A DNA stretch of 64,000 bases. Origin: Streptomyces sp. NRRL F-5122. GTDB lineage: Bacteria; Actinomycetota; Actinomycetes; Streptomycetales; Streptomycetaceae. Shown piece after piece: positions 50,081 through 59,842 of this stretch (within the stretch, counting starts at the first letter, position 1; the number at the start of each line of letters is the position of its first letter). The translations under genes and the position numbers were made by a program. The stretch covers positions 81,898-145,897 of the forward strand of contig NZ_LMWH01000117.1 in assembly GCF_001507435.1 (NCBI RefSeq), read 5' to 3'. The notes beneath the pieces are model-generated. The model had not been told where the DNA came from and searched no databases. It worked only from the letters and a program-made list of their open reading frames with translations.

Positions 50081-50884
50081 CGGTATGCCCCACCCCGCCA
50101 TTTCCCTGGTCCGTCGGCCCGGGCGCCGCACGAAGGACCCGGTCGGGGCTCGTGACGGCGGCGCCGAAGAAAACTCAGCACAGGAAAGCCGGACCCTGAG
50201 GGGGCGTCAACTGACTAATTTTTGCGCGGAGTTGACTGGCAATTGGGCGGAAGGAAGCATGAAAGATGCGATCGAACACCCTCCTCTCCCACCATGCGCA
50301 CCGAATCGGACGAAGCATTTCGTCACGCCGCATCAAGAGAGGAACCGGCACCTCCGTTTGAATGCCGGACAGGCGGCACCAATGAAGATCAACCCCATTC
50401 CGGCAAAGACCGGGAACGGTGGTGCCCGTTGCACCCGGGAAAGAGAGGGGGCGGCCTCCGCATTTAACCTGCGAGACACCTCTGCGGGGGCGGACGTTCA
50501 TGTTGAAGATGATCAACTTTCATCCGGCACAGACGTGCCGATCGTGGCTCCGCCACCCCGCCGACGTCTCGCCGGTGACCTTCGCCCACCGCCTCGGAGC
50601 GGCCCGTGCACGCACGGACGCGCCCCGGGATGCGGCGGACCGGGGCGGGGGAATTCTACGGACGAGTTGCCACATGCTGCCGCTTGGCCGATGACGCAAC
50701 CAGGACAAGGGACTCCCGGCCGATGAGGAACAAGACGCCCCTCTGTTCGACATTCGGGCGCTGGCCCGTGTCAATGGCCTGATTGAGCAACTCAGAGAGA
50801 CCTAGGACGACCTGGCCACGGCGCGTACCAGCCTCCGTCGGATGATCCGGCCGAAAAGGCGGGCGGCCCGGTGCGTGAGGGGTC
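50081..50884. other. Upstream region of LamG-RHS operon and decayed sequence
   Basis: The promoter of the LamG gene should lie in the AT-richer part near 50165-50260. A short plus-strand reading near 50727-50870 (DIRALARVNGLIEQLRET, a stop, then DDLATARTSLRRMIR) resembles the end of small proteins that accompany integrases (DUF6262-like), but it is interrupted. No intact gene. Confidence 0.35.
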
Positions 50885-50940
50885 GACGCTGCGTGTAGAG
50901 CGGCGGCACCTATAGAAGCCGCCGCTCTACACGCAGCGTC
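50885..50940 (-). terminator. Perfect 22-bp hairpin, probable terminator
   Basis: 50885-50906 and 50919-50940 are exact reverse complements (22 bp) around a 12-base loop, CACCTATAGAAG. It lies 78 bases after the stop of the minus-strand gene at 51019 and is the most stable simple hairpin I noticed in the window. Confidence 0.8.
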
Positions 50941-51018
50941 TTGCATTTCGCGAGGCCCCAGGCCGTCGCCATGTCCGGCCGCGCCGCCTTCGCCGGCCAC
51001 AGAACGCTCCAGTAGGTC

Positions 51019-51894
51019 TCAGGCCCGTCGAGGTGCCAACCACCTTTCCGCGCGGGCCTGCTTGTCGGAGTCTCCAGAACTGCGCGCGTGAGCCAGCAGA
51101 CGAGCGCGCAGCGCTTCGGGCAGGCCCGCGACATCCCGCTTCTGGCGCGGGCGGGTCTTCCAGCCCACCAGATGCCGCACGGCCCCGGCATCGTGCCGAT
51201 CCCCGGCCCGTGGGTCGACCAGGCCGGTGAGCAGGTCGGCGGTCGGCACCCTGCCGAGCAGTTCGCCAGGTACGCCCTCGTGGACGGGGTAGCCAGAGCA
51301 GCGCCCGCTGCCGGATCCGTACCACTCGAGCAGGGCCAGCACCCGCTCCACCGGGTCGGGGAACGTCAGCTGCAGCCGGTCCGTGAGTTCCGCGAGCAAT
51401 TCGGGAGAGGGCCTGTCACCGGTGCGGGAGAGGTCGAGGATCCGTTCGGCGGTCCCCTCCAGTCCGGCGGGCATCGCGGCCAGCCAGTTGCGCCGCTCTT
51501 CGGCCCTTTCCTCCGCCCGTAGCCGGTCGGCCTCGAACTGCTCCATGGGGCCGGGCATGCGGTGCCCGGCCAGCCACGCCAGGAGCAAGCGGCCGTCGGC
51601 GAGGACGGCGTCGCTCTCCCACTGCCCCCACCTCAGTGTCGCCCCGTGGTGCAGGACGACGACTGCGAGCCGCTCACCGGAACGGTCGGACAACTCGAAG
51701 CGAACGTCCCCGAGGCACATGCAGTGGACCCCGGGCAGGGATTCCACGGCCATGGCGGTCCTCAGCCGCGCCGACTCCGCCGGATCGGAGAGGTCCACGC
51801 GGATCTCTCCGTCCACCCCGAACCTGCCCACCGAGCTCAGCTGGACCACGTGCGTCTGCTGCAGCACGCTGTCCAGGGCTGTCGTCCCGTCCAT
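51019..51894 (-). CDS. Hypothetical protein
   Basis: A 291-residue soluble protein. The N-terminal part looks like a small alpha/beta domain (VVQLSSVGRFGVDGEIRVDL, then LAVVVLHHGATLRWGQWESD). The middle is helical and charged (QFEADRLRAEERAEERRNWL). The C-terminal part includes LLTGLVDPRAGDRHDAGAVR. I do not recognise a family. The ATG at 51894 was chosen over 52026 because GGGGGGATCGG precedes it and the extra N-terminus is Arg-rich noise. It stands alone between the RHS and GH92 regions. Confidence 0.65.
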   Translation of the reverse strand: MDGTTALDSVLQQTHVVQLSSVGRFGVDGEIRVDLSDPAESARLRTAMAVESLPGVHCMCLGDVRFELSDRSGERLAVVVLHHGATLRWGQWESDAVLADGRLLLAWLAGHRMPGPMEQFEADRLRAEERAEERRNWLAAMPAGLEGTAERILDLSRTGDRPSPELLAELTDRLQLTFPDPVERVLALLEWYGSGSGRCSGYPVHEGVPGELLGRVPTADLLTGLVDPRAGDRHDAGAVRHLVGWKTRPRQKRDVAGLPEALRARLLAHARSSGDSDKQARAERWLAPRRA

Positions 51895-52722
51895 GAACCG
51901 ATCCCCCCTGCCCGGGCCGCAGGCCTCCGCTGCACAGCCCGCCCGATTCCACCCCAGCGCCGACCGCCTCGCAACCCGGTTCCGCCGCGCCCGTACTTCA
52001 GCTCGCACGCCGAAAGGCGGATTCATCCGGGGTCAAGGTGAAGCCGTCCGTGAACAGGGTGCCGTCGTCCCGGCAGGCCCAGAGAACGGGTTCGGCATGG
52101 ACGGACGCCGACGACGAGCTTGGACTCGAGACGAAGCTGTTCCAGAAGTGGAAGCAGAGCAGGATGTCGTCACGTTGGTCGGTCGCGTAGGCCGGTGTCT
52201 TGGGGTAGTTGGCGTTGTTTCCCCGGAAGAGGTCAATGGGCGGACCCGAACGTCATGGCGACGTCGCTGAGGAGACGGTCCTTTCGGCACCAGGTCTCGC
52301 TGACACGACGGAACTCGCCGTGCTCAGCCGACGTGAGGGTTCGGTCGTGTCGCAGCCGCCCCTGACTGGTCGAAGCACGAGCATGTGTCCACCCTGCAGG
52401 CCCCGCTCACACCTGGGTTCAACCTGAAGTTTCGCCCCAGCAATTCACGTAGAGCCTGGGCTCTTCTGCGTCCGTCACAGCGCCAAGATACGGAGCTTGC
52501 CTTGAAGCGTCACAGTGATTACGCGGGTTCGGAGTGCCTCGTCGGACGGTCAGGGGATGCGGTGGCGTCGGGGCCGGGCTCCCCGGCGCCCGCCGTGGAC
52601 CACCACACCATCGCGCCCCGAGCCGTCGTGCCGTCATGCCGACGGCCCCTCCAGGTGAACACAACAGGTTCGCCCGGAGGGGCCGTTGTCTGCGGTCCTG
52701 CCTCCCGAAGGATCAGCAGGAT
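51895..52722. other. Stretch with decayed sequence between two minus-strand genes
   Basis: It contains the upstream region of the 51894 gene. A minus-strand reading (AMTFGSAH, then in another frame GNNANYPKTPAYATDQRDDI) near 52130-52260 looks like a frameshifted former gene that I cannot identify. A second short minus-strand end (EPRLYVNCWGETSG) lies near 52430-52480. No intact gene. Confidence 0.35.
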
Positions 52723-52751
52723 CCTGCCGTGCCCCCGCGGGGCACGGCAGG
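52723..52751 (-). terminator. Terminator of the GH92 gene
   Basis: CCTGCCGTGCCCC (52723-52735) pairs exactly with GGGGCACGGCAGG (52739-52751) around a 3-base loop. It lies 9 bases after the stop of the GH92-PAP2 gene. Confidence 0.85.
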
Positions 52752-52759
52752 TCCGTCGG

Positions 52760-55700
52760 TCATGTCGTGCGCTGCGTCCGAGGGATCCACATGGGCTCCG
52801 CCCAATCCGTCAACGACGACCAGAGTCCGCCGCCGACGAGGCCGGCTCCGTTGTCCCCCTGGCTCCACGTGCCGGACAGGGGCCAATGGCCGGATCCTCC
52901 GTCACCGCCGTCTCCGCCGTGACCTCCGGCCGCGGTCGGCCGGTGATCGCGGTCCGTGCGCTGGAACCCGACCGTGTAGGTCCGGGTGACCGAACCGTTG
53001 GCCGAGGTCACCTTGATGGTGCGGGTGGTGAACCGGGATCCGGTCGACGAGAGGACCGAACTGCCGTCGGTGACCTTCACCCGTGCACCGGACTGGGCCG
53101 GTACAGCGGTGACGGCCGGGATCCCCTTGTTCTTCGGCCAGTCCACGACGTACGTCGACACGTCCGGATCGAACCCGCCGATCGCGACGCCTCCGACGGT
53201 GATCGCCTTGGCGTCGGCGACACTGGCCTTCGTGGCGTCCGAGTGGTTCGTCACCTTGACGGACCCGTCGGCGCCCACGACCACCTTCGCCGCCATCGCC
53301 GCCGCCAGGTTTATCCGCTGCCAGCTCGCCTCGCCGTCCGCGGTGAGGTCGAGCGGGTAACCCGAGTCCGTCGCGGTCTGCTCGAGGACCTGAGTGCGCT
53401 GCTCTGCGGTGAGGTTCGGGAAGGCCGTGATCAGGAGCGCCGCCGCGTCGGACGGTGTCTTGAGGGTCTGCCCGGACTTGCCCACCTGAGAGAACCCGTA
53501 GGTCAGGCGCTGCGTGTACAGGTCGACGTCCTGCGTCGTGCTCAGTCCGGCGTAGGGGTCGCCCGCGCAGGCCGCGAGCGTGTCGCCGTAGCCCTCCTTT
53601 TCACAACTGGCGAGAAGCACGTTCTCCATCTCGGTGTGAGCCTGCATCAGCAGCTCCGCGAAGTCGGGGTCGGCCCACCGGTGCGCCACGGTGGCCTGGC
53701 CGGTGATGCGGCCGCCCATGACGTCGAGGGGGTAGTGGAACCCGAGGACGATGCGGTTGTTCCCGTACTCCGAGGTGCGCGCCAGGATCGACGGTGCCAG
53801 CTCCGGCAGGAGCGTGGCGAGGATGGTCCCCGCCTCGTAGCCGCCGTAGGTGTGGCCGCTCGGGTACGAACCGCTGGTGGTGAGGCTGCCGTAGGAGCCG
53901 TCCTGCGACTCGTAGATGTCCCCGCCGTCGCCGACGAACCCGAGCCGCACGTACGGGCGCAGGTAGCCGAAGTGGTCCTTCGCCGCCCCACCCTTGTCGA
54001 GGCCCTGCGTGACGCGGCCGAACAGCGCGCCGGTCTTGGGCAGTTGGCCGCCGTTCAGCGCGTCGAGGTAGATCTTGCCGAGCCGGGATCCGAGTCCGTC
54101 GGCCATCGTGACGGTGGAGCTGTTCGTCGCGTCGACCTCGGCCCGGTCCACCTCCTTCTGCGTCGCCGCGTTGTTGATGCGCACGGCGATCTGGTCGTTC
54201 TCAGCGGTGAGCGGGGTACCGGAGGGCACCTTGGTGTTGGCGCCGAGGATGTCGGAGCCGAGGTCCCGGACACCGTTGAGCAGGCCGTAGAAGTAGTCGG
54301 TCCCGTCGCCGGTTCCCGGCCAGGTGTCCGAGGCGTAGTTCGCCTTGAGCGTCTCGTCCGGGAAGGGAGAGGGCTCGTACGCCGGGTCGGAGGCGTCCGC
54401 CGAGGCAGGCGCCGAAGCGGTCGCGGCGGGGTCGTCCGAAGTGCCCGCCAGGGTGATGGCGGTGACGGTGGCCGTGTGCGCCTTGGCCTTGCCCGCGGTT
54501 GTCAGCAGTGCCGTGTCGGCCGTCGCGGGAAGGTGCGCGGTGGTTCCGTCACCGAGGGCCACGGTGTAGCCGATGATCGGGAATCCACCGTCGCCGGCGG
54601 CGCGCCAGGTCACCCGGACCTGCTTGCCGTCGGTGATCACACCCGTCACGGTGGGCGTCTGCGGCCTGCCGCCGTCGGCCACCACGGGTGCCGTGGCGGC
54701 GCTCGGGCGCGAGGCGCCGAACGTGTTCACCGCCTGGACGCGTGCCGTGTACGACCTGCCGGATCGCAGCCAGGTGAACGTGGTGCTCCGGCTGTCCGGA
54801 TCGTCGATCTCGACCTGGTGGCCGTCGTCGAGGGTGACCTTGTAGCCGGTGACCGGAGAGCCGCCGTCGTCCTTGGGTGCGGACCAGGCGACCGTCACGC
54901 TCGTGCCGGACGACGTCGCCGACACCGCGTCGGGCGCGGCCGGCACCGTCTTGGGCTTCGTGGTGAGCGCGGACTGTGCATGGCGAAGGGCGTCGTACCG
55001 TGCGGTGAGGGTCGCGTCCGTGGCCGTGTCGTCCGCGATCGCGGTCTTCGCCGCGGCGAGTGCGTCGGTGAACGTCTTCCATGACGCGTCCGTGTAGCGG
55101 TTGTTGTCGAAGGCCGACGCGGTCGCGACCAGGTCCTCCAGCTTCAGCCTCGGCAGGGGGATCAGCTGGTTGGCGGCAAGGGTGAGGCTGCGCGTCTGTG
55201 CGTCGACTTCGGTCTGCGTCGCGTCGTCGGCGTCGACGAGGGTGCGTGCTGCTGCGAGTTCGCGCAGGTACACACCGAAGTCGATCGCGTTGTAGCGCTC
55301 CGCGTCGCCGGAGAGTCCCTCGTACTGGTCGATCGCCTTCCGCAGGGCGGACTTGTCCGTGACGGCGGGCGTGTCGACGTGGTTGAAGGTGATCCGGCCC
55401 AGGTTCGCGACGTACGGGTGCGAGGAGTCCGGGGTCGTCGTCAGCCGCATGTAGACGGTGTGCGAGCCGGTGATCGCCTTGGGCAGCGTCAGGCTCGTCG
55501 TCCCTCCGGACGACCACGCGGCTCCCGTGACGGGCAGCGGCACGGTCGCGTACGGCGTGCCGGGGTTGGCCGCGTCGAAGGAGTCCAGGTAGAGCTGGAC
55601 GGCCGAACCGGTGCCGCAGCGGGCGGAGTTGTTGACGTAGGTGATCGTGACGGTGCTCTTCGGGGAGTTGCCGAAGTCGATGTCCCCGTAGTTGAGCCAG

Positions 55701-58700
55701 GCTCCGTTGTAGGTGCCGCCGAGGTCGGTGGCGGAACCCGCGCCGGTCCAGCCGACCGGCTCGCTCTTGAGCCCGCCGCCGCTGTTGGAGTGCCACGCGG
55801 TGGCGTCGAAGCCCACGGGGGCGTCGGCGTCCTGCGCCAGGGTAAGCGAGTAGATGTTGCCCACGTAGGGCTGGGCGCTGGTCTGCGTGCTGGAGACGAA
55901 GGCCGCGTACACGTCCTGGACGCCGGTGAACACGCTCCGGTCGAGCTGCACGGTCGTGGTGGCGATGGTTCCCCAACCCGAACCGCTGTACTCCAGGGGG
56001 ATGTCGACGCGCTTGGGGCCGTCCTTCGAACCGAGGTGCAGTTCGATGTGCGAGTCCGACGCCGCGCGCGACTGCGGCTTGTCATAGCGGACGGTGACGG
56101 TGTCCGCGCCGTCGCGCAGGTTCGTGTCCTTCCACTGCGCCCAAGCGCCGTTCGTCACGTTCTCGAAGATGCCGTTCGAGAGGTTGAGCGGGAGCGAGCC
56201 GTCGCCGGTCGTGGTGCTGTTCACCGCGGTCAGCGTGGCGAGCGTGGTCGACGGCGACGAGGAGACCTCGTTCGGTGAGAACCGGTACCAGTCGAAGTTC
56301 GACACCCACTGCTGCCCGGACGGAGCGTGGAACACGAACGTCGCGCTCTTCGCGCCCAGCAGGGCGTCCGGGTCGGTGACGGCCGCCTGCACCGTGGTGT
56401 AGTACTGCCATCCGCCCGTTCCGGGAAGGGAGGCGGTGGCGACGACGGGACCGTCCGCGGCACCCGCGTGGATGTCGACGCTGCTCGGCTTGGCGTCCGT
56501 CGGCTGCGAGTTCGCGTAGCGGACCGAGACACTCCGCGGAGCGACCCCACCGAAGTCCAGCTTGGCGTACCGCTCCCACGCTCCCTCGGTGACGCCGCCG
56601 AGGTCGCCGTCCGAGTAGTACGCCTCCTTCACCAGGCTGGGGCCCTCCATCTGGTCGGGGGCCTCGGCCTGCAGGACGGCGTAGCCACCCTCGTCGATGG
56701 TGAGCGCATCGATCGCGGAGTGCAGCGCGTCGTCCGCGGCCATGATCGTGCCCGTCGCGGAGGTCGTGTCGGCCAGGACGGTCCGACCGCGTTCGAGCGC
56801 CGACCGGAACACATTCCAGGAACCGTCGGAGTAGTTGCCGCTGCGCACCAGCAAGGCCTGGTCGACCAGTGTGCCGAGGGCCTTGCGATGCACCGCGGCG
56901 GCGGAGATGAGCAGCGGGTCGGTCGGGGATATCCCGGTGCCGCTCACCGTCGCAGCCCGCACGCCGTGGGCGAAGGCCGCGTCGCGGAATGTGATGCCGA
57001 AGCGCGCGTCGACGTCAGTGGTGCCGGTGAGCGACAGCGTCGCCGTCCGCTTGTCGCTGACGCACAGGTCCGCCGTGACGCCCTTCGGCAGTCCGGTCAC
57101 GCTCGCCGCGCCGGTCTTGGTGAGGCTGGTTCCCTTGTGAGCGGCGAACGACGCCGGTCCGGACAGGGTGAGCTTCACGCTGCCGTCGACGGTGCCGTCC
57201 GCTGAGGTGTCGACGGTGCCCGGGTGGGCGGAGACGACGGTGTCGCCCTTGTCCGCTCCCGTGCCGCCGTCACCCGTGTCGCCCGAGTCGGTGTCCAGCG
57301 AGTACGCGGGCTTGGTGTGGGCGCCCCACTGGGAGGGCTTGGAACCCATGGTGAAGTCCAGGGTTCCGCCGGCGATGATCTGGGAGTAGTCGAGCCACGT
57401 GTTGTCGAACCGCTTGCCGTTGAGGGTCGCGCTCTGCACGTAGTAGTTGCTCGGCGACACTCCGTCGGCCTTCACCGTGAACCGGCTGCCGTTGGCGTAG
57501 GTGATCGTCGTGGAGTCGAAGAACGGGCTGCCGATCTGGAACTGACTGGAACCGGCGGTCACCGGGAACAGGCCCAGGGCGGCGCCGACGAACATGGTCG
57601 ACATGGTGCCGGCGTCGTTGTCCATGGTCGGCAGGAAGCCGTTCGGGGACAGCTTGTAGACCTGGGTCTTGATCGGCGGGGTGAACTGACCGCCGGAGCT
57701 GGGGGCCTCGTTCGTGGAGCCCGTTGCGATGTAGCGGTTCCAGGTCGTGCCGGTGTAGATCGACCGCACCCACTTCTGCGTCAGGCTCGGCTCACCGACG
57801 TAGTTGAAAAGGTAGGGGGCCTGCAGGTCGATCTCGTTCGCGTTGGAGTGCAGCATGGTCGAGCCGTCGTCGACACTCGAGTCCTCGCCGAACATGTGCT
57901 CGACCGCAGCCTTGCCGGCCTTCTCGCCGCCCATGGCCGTAATGAGACCGCCCATGTCGTACGCGTCGTACCAGTGGTACTGCCACAGCGTGCCCTGGTA
58001 GAGGCCGGCCGCCTCGAACTTCTCGTAGTCGGCGCTCTGCCAGTCGCCGCCTGCGGCACGCGGGGTGAGCAGACCGACCTTGGTGCCGTCCCCCGCGGTC
58101 CAGGCGCCGGACTTCACGAGGTTGTCGATCGCCATCGTCGACTGGGTGCGCAGCTTCTTCGCGTCGTCCTTCTTGCCGAGCGCGTCGGCGATGATGGAGA
58201 GCGCCCACTGGTCGTAGCCCCGCTGGACGGTCGTACCGGGATCACCCGCGACGTATCCCTGCCGCAGCTGCGCGCCCGTGTAGAGGCCGCTGTACGACAG
58301 CAGCGCCGGGTAGGCCTCGTCGAGCCGGTCGAAGTTCTTGTAGCCCTTCGACAGCGCGTCGGCGACCAGCACGGCCGACCGCTCCCAGCGCACGGTCGGA
58401 ACCGAGTGGGTGAGGCTGCCGAGGCTCTTGCCGGAGGTGTGCACGTCGGCGAAGAGCTCGATGAGCGACTGCATCATGTCCCGGTAGGTGGCCGGGTCGA
58501 TGTAGGCCTCGACGGAGTACTTGCGGAAGTCGTCCCAGGTGGACCAGCCGTCGTAGTACGTGAAGCCGTTGGCCTTGTGCACCGCTCCGTCCGCGCCGCG
58601 GTACGTTCCGCTGGTGCTGGTGGCGTTCACCGGCAGCGCGTACATGCGGTACAGGTGCGTGTAGAACTCCTTGGTGAGCGTCGACCCGGGGTCGGACTTC

Positions 58701-59779
58701 GCAGAGGAGTGCACGTCGACCGTGCCGAGCGCGCTGTTCCAGTCCGCCTTCGACTGCGCGCGCGCCTGGTCGAAGGTGAGGTGACCCACCTCGTTGCGCT
58801 GATCGGTCGCGGCCTGTTCGGCACTGATCAGCGACAGCGTGATGCGCAGTTCGATGTCGTCCCCGGCGGACTTGTCGAACCCGAGGACGGCGCCGGTGTC
58901 GGACCCGTCCTGCGTGGTCGCCTCGCTCAGCTTGCCGTCGTTGCCCCAGCTCTTCAGCGAGGTCACGGGGACGTTCGTGGTGGCGTTGTAGTACAGCTTG
59001 TACGAGGCGCCGTTGAACGAACCCGCGATCAGTCCGGCGATCGAGGTGGTCCCGTCCGGGAGCGTCGTCGCCTTCATGGTCGAGCGGGTGCGGCTGGTGA
59101 AGTTGTTCGCGAGGTCCAGGACGAGCTCGGGGTTCGACCCGGCGGGGAAGCTGTACCGCTCGAGCGCCGTGCGCGTCGTCGCGGTCATCTCGGCCTTGAT
59201 GGTGCCGGAGTCCTGCTTCACCGACGACGCGGTTCCGGAGATCGCCCCGAGGCCCACCTGATAGGAGCCGGGCGACGCGCTCTCGTCGTCGTGGCTGTAC
59301 GCGTGGGCGTACGTGCCGGCGGCGGGGCGGCTGTCGTACTGCACGGACGTCGGGACGACCAGCAGGTCGCCACCACCTCCGGAGCCGCCGACGCCGTCGA
59401 GGTTCGTCGCGGTGAACCCGGCGATGTGGTCCTCGTTGTAGTCGTACCCGGTGTGGTTGCGGTTCGGCGTGGTCAACGGGTTGACCTTGGCCAGACCGTG
59501 CGGCGCCTGAGCGCCTGGCAGGTCGTTGCCGTCGTCGCCGGCGGTCGACACGAACGGGTCGACGAGCTTGGTGTAGTCCGTGCCGCCGGATGTCCCTGCG
59601 GACCCCGCGGACGAGGTCGCGGCGGGCAGTGCTGCGGCCGCGCCGCCACCCGCGAGCGCGGCAACACCGAGCGCTCCGGTCAGCAGCGCGGCCACCGCCG
59701 CCCGCAGTGGCCGGCGCTGCCGGCGGGCGGGTCTCGGAAGGATCCCGCGGGGCAAGGGGGTATGAGATCTGATGGGCAC
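52760..59779 (-). CDS. Secreted GH92 alpha-mannosidase fused to PAP2 acid-phosphatase domain
   Basis: A 2339-residue exported protein. The signal (1-55) contains ALLTGALGVAALAGGGAAAA. GH92 spans about 65-820, with the N-terminal sandwich (YTKLVDPFVSTAGDDGNDLP) and the barrel (LPTMDNDAGTMS at about 717-727, the base region). The stretch matching the usual TEGNAWQYxWFVPHD reads LYQGTLWQYHWYDAYD, so the general-acid Glu is Gln595. Then come a FIVAR-type helical unit, three CBM6-like domains (about 1000-1480), a second FIVAR unit and two fibronectin III domains (about 1610-1790). The PAP2 phosphatase (about 1800-2190) has SYPSGHTYGG (His1976) and GFHYPLDVMGG (His2015, Asp2019). A cadherin-like C-terminus closes it. 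The GTG at 59779 follows GGAGAGG. Likely removes terminal mannose-1-phosphate caps from mannans and then the exposed phosphate. Confidence 0.87.
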   Translation of the reverse strand: MPIRSHTPLPRGILPRPARRQRRPLRAAVAALLTGALGVAALAGGGAAAALPAATSSAGSAGTSGGTDYTKLVDPFVSTAGDDGNDLPGAQAPHGLAKVNPLTTPNRNHTGYDYNEDHIAGFTATNLDGVGGSGGGGDLLVVPTSVQYDSRPAAGTYAHAYSHDDESASPGSYQVGLGAISGTASSVKQDSGTIKAEMTATTRTALERYSFPAGSNPELVLDLANNFTSRTRSTMKATTLPDGTTSIAGLIAGSFNGASYKLYYNATTNVPVTSLKSWGNDGKLSEATTQDGSDTGAVLGFDKSAGDDIELRITLSLISAEQAATDQRNEVGHLTFDQARAQSKADWNSALGTVDVHSSAKSDPGSTLTKEFYTHLYRMYALPVNATSTSGTYRGADGAVHKANGFTYYDGWSTWDDFRKYSVEAYIDPATYRDMMQSLIELFADVHTSGKSLGSLTHSVPTVRWERSAVLVADALSKGYKNFDRLDEAYPALLSYSGLYTGAQLRQGYVAGDPGTTVQRGYDQWALSIIADALGKKDDAKKLRTQSTMAIDNLVKSGAWTAGDGTKVGLLTPRAAGGDWQSADYEKFEAAGLYQGTLWQYHWYDAYDMGGLITAMGGEKAGKAAVEHMFGEDSSVDDGSTMLHSNANEIDLQAPYLFNYVGEPSLTQKWVRSIYTGTTWNRYIATGSTNEAPSSGGQFTPPIKTQVYKLSPNGFLPTMDNDAGTMSTMFVGAALGLFPVTAGSSQFQIGSPFFDSTTITYANGSRFTVKADGVSPSNYYVQSATLNGKRFDNTWLDYSQIIAGGTLDFTMGSKPSQWGAHTKPAYSLDTDSGDTGDGGTGADKGDTVVSAHPGTVDTSADGTVDGSVKLTLSGPASFAAHKGTSLTKTGAASVTGLPKGVTADLCVSDKRTATLSLTGTTDVDARFGITFRDAAFAHGVRAATVSGTGISPTDPLLISAAAVHRKALGTLVDQALLVRSGNYSDGSWNVFRSALERGRTVLADTTSATGTIMAADDALHSAIDALTIDEGGYAVLQAEAPDQMEGPSLVKEAYYSDGDLGGVTEGAWERYAKLDFGGVAPRSVSVRYANSQPTDAKPSSVDIHAGAADGPVVATASLPGTGGWQYYTTVQAAVTDPDALLGAKSATFVFHAPSGQQWVSNFDWYRFSPNEVSSSPSTTLATLTAVNSTTTGDGSLPLNLSNGIFENVTNGAWAQWKDTNLRDGADTVTVRYDKPQSRAASDSHIELHLGSKDGPKRVDIPLEYSGSGWGTIATTTVQLDRSVFTGVQDVYAAFVSSTQTSAQPYVGNIYSLTLAQDADAPVGFDATAWHSNSGGGLKSEPVGWTGAGSATDLGGTYNGAWLNYGDIDFGNSPKSTVTITYVNNSARCGTGSAVQLYLDSFDAANPGTPYATVPLPVTGAAWSSGGTTSLTLPKAITGSHTVYMRLTTTPDSSHPYVANLGRITFNHVDTPAVTDKSALRKAIDQYEGLSGDAERYNAIDFGVYLRELAAARTLVDADDATQTEVDAQTRSLTLAANQLIPLPRLKLEDLVATASAFDNNRYTDASWKTFTDALAAAKTAIADDTATDATLTARYDALRHAQSALTTKPKTVPAAPDAVSATSSGTSVTVAWSAPKDDGGSPVTGYKVTLDDGHQVEIDDPDSRSTTFTWLRSGRSYTARVQAVNTFGASRPSAATAPVVADGGRPQTPTVTGVITDGKQVRVTWRAAGDGGFPIIGYTVALGDGTTAHLPATADTALLTTAGKAKAHTATVTAITLAGTSDDPAATASAPASADASDPAYEPSPFPDETLKANYASDTWPGTGDGTDYFYGLLNGVRDLGSDILGANTKVPSGTPLTAENDQIAVRINNAATQKEVDRAEVDATNSSTVTMADGLGSRLGKIYLDALNGGQLPKTGALFGRVTQGLDKGGAAKDHFGYLRPYVRLGFVGDGGDIYESQDGSYGSLTTSGSYPSGHTYGGYEAGTILATLLPELAPSILARTSEYGNNRIVLGFHYPLDVMGGRITGQATVAHRWADPDFAELLMQAHTEMENVLLASCEKEGYGDTLAACAGDPYAGLSTTQDVDLYTQRLTYGFSQVGKSGQTLKTPSDAAALLITAFPNLTAEQRTQVLEQTATDSGYPLDLTADGEASWQRINLAAAMAAKVVVGADGSVKVTNHSDATKASVADAKAITVGGVAIGGFDPDVSTYVVDWPKNKGIPAVTAVPAQSGARVKVTDGSSVLSSTGSRFTTRTIKVTSANGSVTRTYTVGFQRTDRDHRPTAAGGHGGDGGDGGSGHWPLSGTWSQGDNGAGLVGGGLWSSLTDWAEPMWIPRTQRTT

Positions 59780-59828
59780 GTAACCTCTCCAGCGTCGCGA
59801 TACGCACGCACGGTCCGGCCTCACCAGA

Positions 59829-59842
59829 AGACAACGTTGTCA
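59829..59842. promoter_or_regulatory. LacI-type operator upstream of GH92-PAP2 gene
   Basis: GACAACGTTGTC (59830-59841) is a perfect 12-bp palindrome with a central CG, 50 bases before the start codon. Core and distance match the site before the GH2 gene (25759-25772). Confidence 0.6.
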
